Below, one piece after another: positions 62,398 to 64,000 of a stretch of DNA of 64,000 nucleotides; within the stretch, counting starts at the first letter, position 1, and every line of letters starts with the position of its first letter. A model generated the notes under the pieces. That model ran no database searches. It was not told where the DNA came from and worked only from the letters and a program-made list of their open reading frames with translations. The position numbers were made by a program, and so were the translations under genes. The stretch is from NCBI GenBank assembly GCA_002335055.1, contig DDCH01000014.1, positions 39,481 to 103,480 on the forward strand. The letters run 5' to 3'. The stretch comes from Sulfurimonas sp. UBA2011 (lineage in GTDB: Bacteria; Campylobacterota; Campylobacteria; Campylobacterales; Sulfurimonadaceae).

Positions 62398-63126
62398 ATG
62401 ATACGGCACTCAAATTCTTTTATATTTTCTATTATTATTCATATAGTTATATTTATAGCACTATTTTATACATATGATCAACTTTCAATAGGACTAAAAG
62501 ACCAAAAAAAAGAACCTCTTTTATGTATATCACTCTGCAGTATGTCAAATAAAGCAGTAGAACTCCCAGCTCCTCCTTCAATCAAAAAGAATCTAAACAA
62601 AGTAAAAGATAAGCAAAAAACGACAAGAGTAAAATATATAAAGAAGAGAGAAGTTCAAAAGATAGCAACTGAGAAAAAAGAGTATAAAAATAAAATACTA
62701 AGAGTAGAAGAGCTTGTAATTATAGACGAGGTTCTTGTACTAGAAGATGAAGTTGTTGAGACAAAGAGTTTTAGTGAAGAAAAACCAAAAAAAGATATAA
62801 AAAAGAAAGCAGAACTACCGCAAAAGCCGGTAAAAGTAGCCGCTGAGAAAGAATATATAGATAAGAATATAAAAAAAATTATTGTTTTACTTCAAGAGAA
62901 CTTACATTATCCAAGACGAGCAAGGAAAAGGGGTATTCAAGGAGAAGTCTTAGTCCGCTTTACAGTCTCTGTAGAAGCTCAAATCTCTAATATAGTAGTG
63001 ATCTCTTCAAGTAGTGATATCTTAAGTCGTGGAGCAGTTCAGACGATCAATAATATAGATAATAAACTCCCAAAACCAGAACAAGAAATCACTTTTAATG
63101 TACCTATCTCCTATACATTATATTAA
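62398..63126 (+). CDS. TonB-family energy transducer
   Basis: 242 residues. An N-terminal anchor (about 9-27, SFIFSIIIHIVIFIALFYTY) with the conserved S and H of TonB, a long charged K/E/P-rich linker (about 55-155), and the C-terminal TonB domain (about 160-242): HYPRRARKRGIQGEVLVRF and ISNIVVISSSSDILSRGAV. It would transmit proton-motive force to outer-membrane receptors. exbB and exbD are not beside it, so which system it serves is unknown. Confidence 0.92.
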   Translation: MIRHSNSFIFSIIIHIVIFIALFYTYDQLSIGLKDQKKEPLLCISLCSMSNKAVELPAPPSIKKNLNKVKDKQKTTRVKYIKKREVQKIATEKKEYKNKILRVEELVIIDEVLVLEDEVVETKSFSEEKPKKDIKKKAELPQKPVKVAAEKEYIDKNIKKIIVLLQENLHYPRRARKRGIQGEVLVRFTVSVEAQISNIVVISSSSDILSRGAVQTINNIDNKLPKPEQEITFNVPISYTLY

Positions 63127-63246
63127 GAAAACCAAGAAAACCAGAGCATATTTGAACTATAAAAAAAGTAATTAAACTTAAGGAATATTTTATAAGTTTT
63201 TATGATACAATATTATTGATTCAAAATTAACATCGAAGGATTTATT

Positions 63247-63672
63247 ATGGGTATCTTATTAATTACACTCGCATCAGCCTTAGTATTTGGGCTAGTTGTA
63301 TTTTTTATTTGTGAAGAGAAGTCATTAGTTAATGCAAACTTCTCAGACATGAAAGGTCTATTCACAGAAGAGCTTAAACTCTCAGAATGTATGGGAGAAT
63401 TTAATACTTTTCGTTATATGGTATTGTACATTGCAATTCTTTTATCTTTTGACTTAATTGTTCTTCAGTTAGTATTTATTCCCAATGGCCTTGGTGCAGC
63501 AGAAATGATGGCTTATATCTTTATGCCTTCTCTCGTTGGATCATGGATAATTCTACTTGTTAAGTGGTCATACCAGCCTGTTATAAAAGTTATCTCATCA
63601 TTTATGTATGGTGCAGGGTATATGGGAGCTGCTGTAATAGCATTTGGAATTACTTATCTAACATCTATGTAA
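63247..63672 (+). CDS. Three-helix membrane protein with NuoA-like stretch
   Basis: 141 residues with four hydrophobic segments (about 3-22, 57-78, 86-106, 118-138). KLSECMGEFNTFRYMVLYIA and ILLSFDLIVLQLVFIP resemble the middle of NuoA (E-C-G loop, F-x-I-x-Y helix, then F-D-x-E); the normal glycine and glutamate of NuoA are not kept (C-M-G, F-D-L-I). It stands alone, away from any nuo operon. It may be a diverged NuoA paralogue or an unrelated protein. GAAGGATTTATT lies before the ATG. Confidence 0.55.
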   Translation: MGILLITLASALVFGLVVFFICEEKSLVNANFSDMKGLFTEELKLSECMGEFNTFRYMVLYIAILLSFDLIVLQLVFIPNGLGAAEMMAYIFMPSLVGSWIILLVKWSYQPVIKVISSFMYGAGYMGAAVIAFGITYLTSM

Positions 63673-63688
63673 TAAACCTTAGTTCTTA

Positions 63689-63718
63689 TAGCTAAAGGGT
63701 AGGATTGCCCTTTAGCTA
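63689..63718. repeat. Perfect 11-bp hairpin after the NuoA-like gene
   Basis: TAGCTAAAGGG, an 8-base loop, CCCTTTAGCTA. It begins 17 bases after the upstream stop codon. No T-run follows on either strand, so it is either a weak bidirectional terminator or a protective 3' hairpin. Confidence 0.55.
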
Positions 63719-63984
63719 CCTGCTTAACACTTCTCATCCCCATTTTTTACTAGATACAAGATAAAATTATAAAAGTATGTAATGAGAAGATAGATAAAAA
63801 AGGTGATACTGTTGGTTTGTCTTTTTATACTTTTTTTGCAAATAAGAATCGCCAATTCTAATACTGTCATTATCCATATTATCAGGCATAATATTTAAAG
63901 AGTTAAATACAATTATTCTAGTGAATTAAAGAATGGAATGTGTTAAAATATTTTAATGTTGTTTGTGGATTGTATTTATGTAAG
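63719..63984. other. Gene-poor region before the tRNA
   Basis: No convincing gene. A 40-codon minus-strand frame (63767-63889, starting MPDNMDNDSIRIGDSYLQKK) has a fair composition but no ribosome-binding site, and I do not call it. The DNA is AT-rich, with scattered TTTAA and AATATT words. If the tRNA at the edge is expressed leftwards, this is its downstream flank. Confidence 0.4.
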
Positions 63985-64000
63985 TGGTGACCCCGAGGAG
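63985..64000 (-). tRNA. 3' end of a tRNA (partial, at the window edge)
   Basis: The last 16 bases, read on the minus strand, are CTCCTCGGGGTCACCA. They fit the 3' side of a T-stem (CTCCT), a seven-base acceptor strand (CGGGGTC), an A discriminator and an encoded CCA. The matching 5' acceptor would be GACCCCG, which recalls tRNA-Glu types, but the anticodon lies outside the window. Confidence 0.5.

Noticed and set aside
1..64000. CRISPR arrays, insertion sequences, prophage or integron sites
   Set aside because: No repeated spaced units, transposase, integrase or phage structural genes were seen on either strand.

Overview
This 64 kb window is AT-rich, densely coded chromosome from a bacterium of the Campylobacterota (Epsilonproteobacteria), most likely a Sulfurimonas-like free-living marine or sediment relative. 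The reasons are gene order and protein style, not a database search. The run rplY-pth-lptF/G-lysA-HAD-pheA-hisC-fliF-fliG-fliH-dxs, the block rpmH-rnpA-yidD-yidC-jag-mnmE, and gyrA-flgP-flgQ-flgR-asd-yqhA are orders I recall from Campylobacter jejuni. The FlgR is the short form without a DNA-binding domain. The histidine kinase at 27588 has an HQWRQPL H-box typical of the group. There are no rRNA genes, insertion sequences, prophage or CRISPR arrays. This is core chromosome with a few accessory genes.

Layout. 1-4.3 kb, mostly minus strand: a lipoprotein cut by the window edge, msrB, a NERD/superfamily 1 helicase-like protein, HU, two small HTH-associated genes, a coiled-coil HTH protein, and the ruins of a probable nucleotide cyclase. 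4.3-11.9 kb: fbaA, cmoA, nth, a hybrid histidine kinase with a decayed receiver, a PEB4/SurA-like isomerase, a PLP enzyme and a nitroreductase; two short unlisted genes (56 and 47 aa) lie on the minus strand here. 12-20.5 kb: clpB behind an HspR-type operator, then the ribosome/membrane-insertion block rpmH-rnpA-yidD-yidC-jag-mnmE-ruvX and a frameshifted DUF1624 acyltransferase. 20.4-31.1 kb: a FIST-GGDEF-EAL protein, a NYN/PIN-like protein, ilvC, bioD, pyrB, pabB, a sensor kinase, tal and pilT. 31.1-43 kb: translation, LPS export, lysine, phenylalanine and histidine synthesis, flagellar MS-ring and switch genes, and dxs. 43-53.3 kb: DUF4395, an Rrf2 regulator, pgeF, an ovothiol pair (ovoA plus a PLP lyase), tex split in two, an M29-like peptidase, a hydrolase and a radical SAM enzyme. 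53.3-60.4 kb, minus strand: hemE, yqhA, asd, flgR, flgQ, a broken flgP and gyrA. 60.6-64 kb: amt-glnB, tonB, a membrane protein with a NuoA-like stretch, and the 3' end of a tRNA.

The most striking feature is the number of interrupted or start-less genes. The cyclase remnant, the receiver domain and flgP carry several lesions each. DUF1624 and tex need only one base to be whole. flgQ, pilT and rnpA appear coding upstream of any canonical start codon. Multi-lesion loci look like true decay. Single-base ones may be strain mutations, slippage or sequencing error, and the sequence alone cannot say which. I found no convincing wholly new multi-gene system. The best biological leads are the ovothiol operon, the damaged flgPQ pair in an otherwise intact flagellar background, the HspR operator on clpB, and the NERD-helicase protein.
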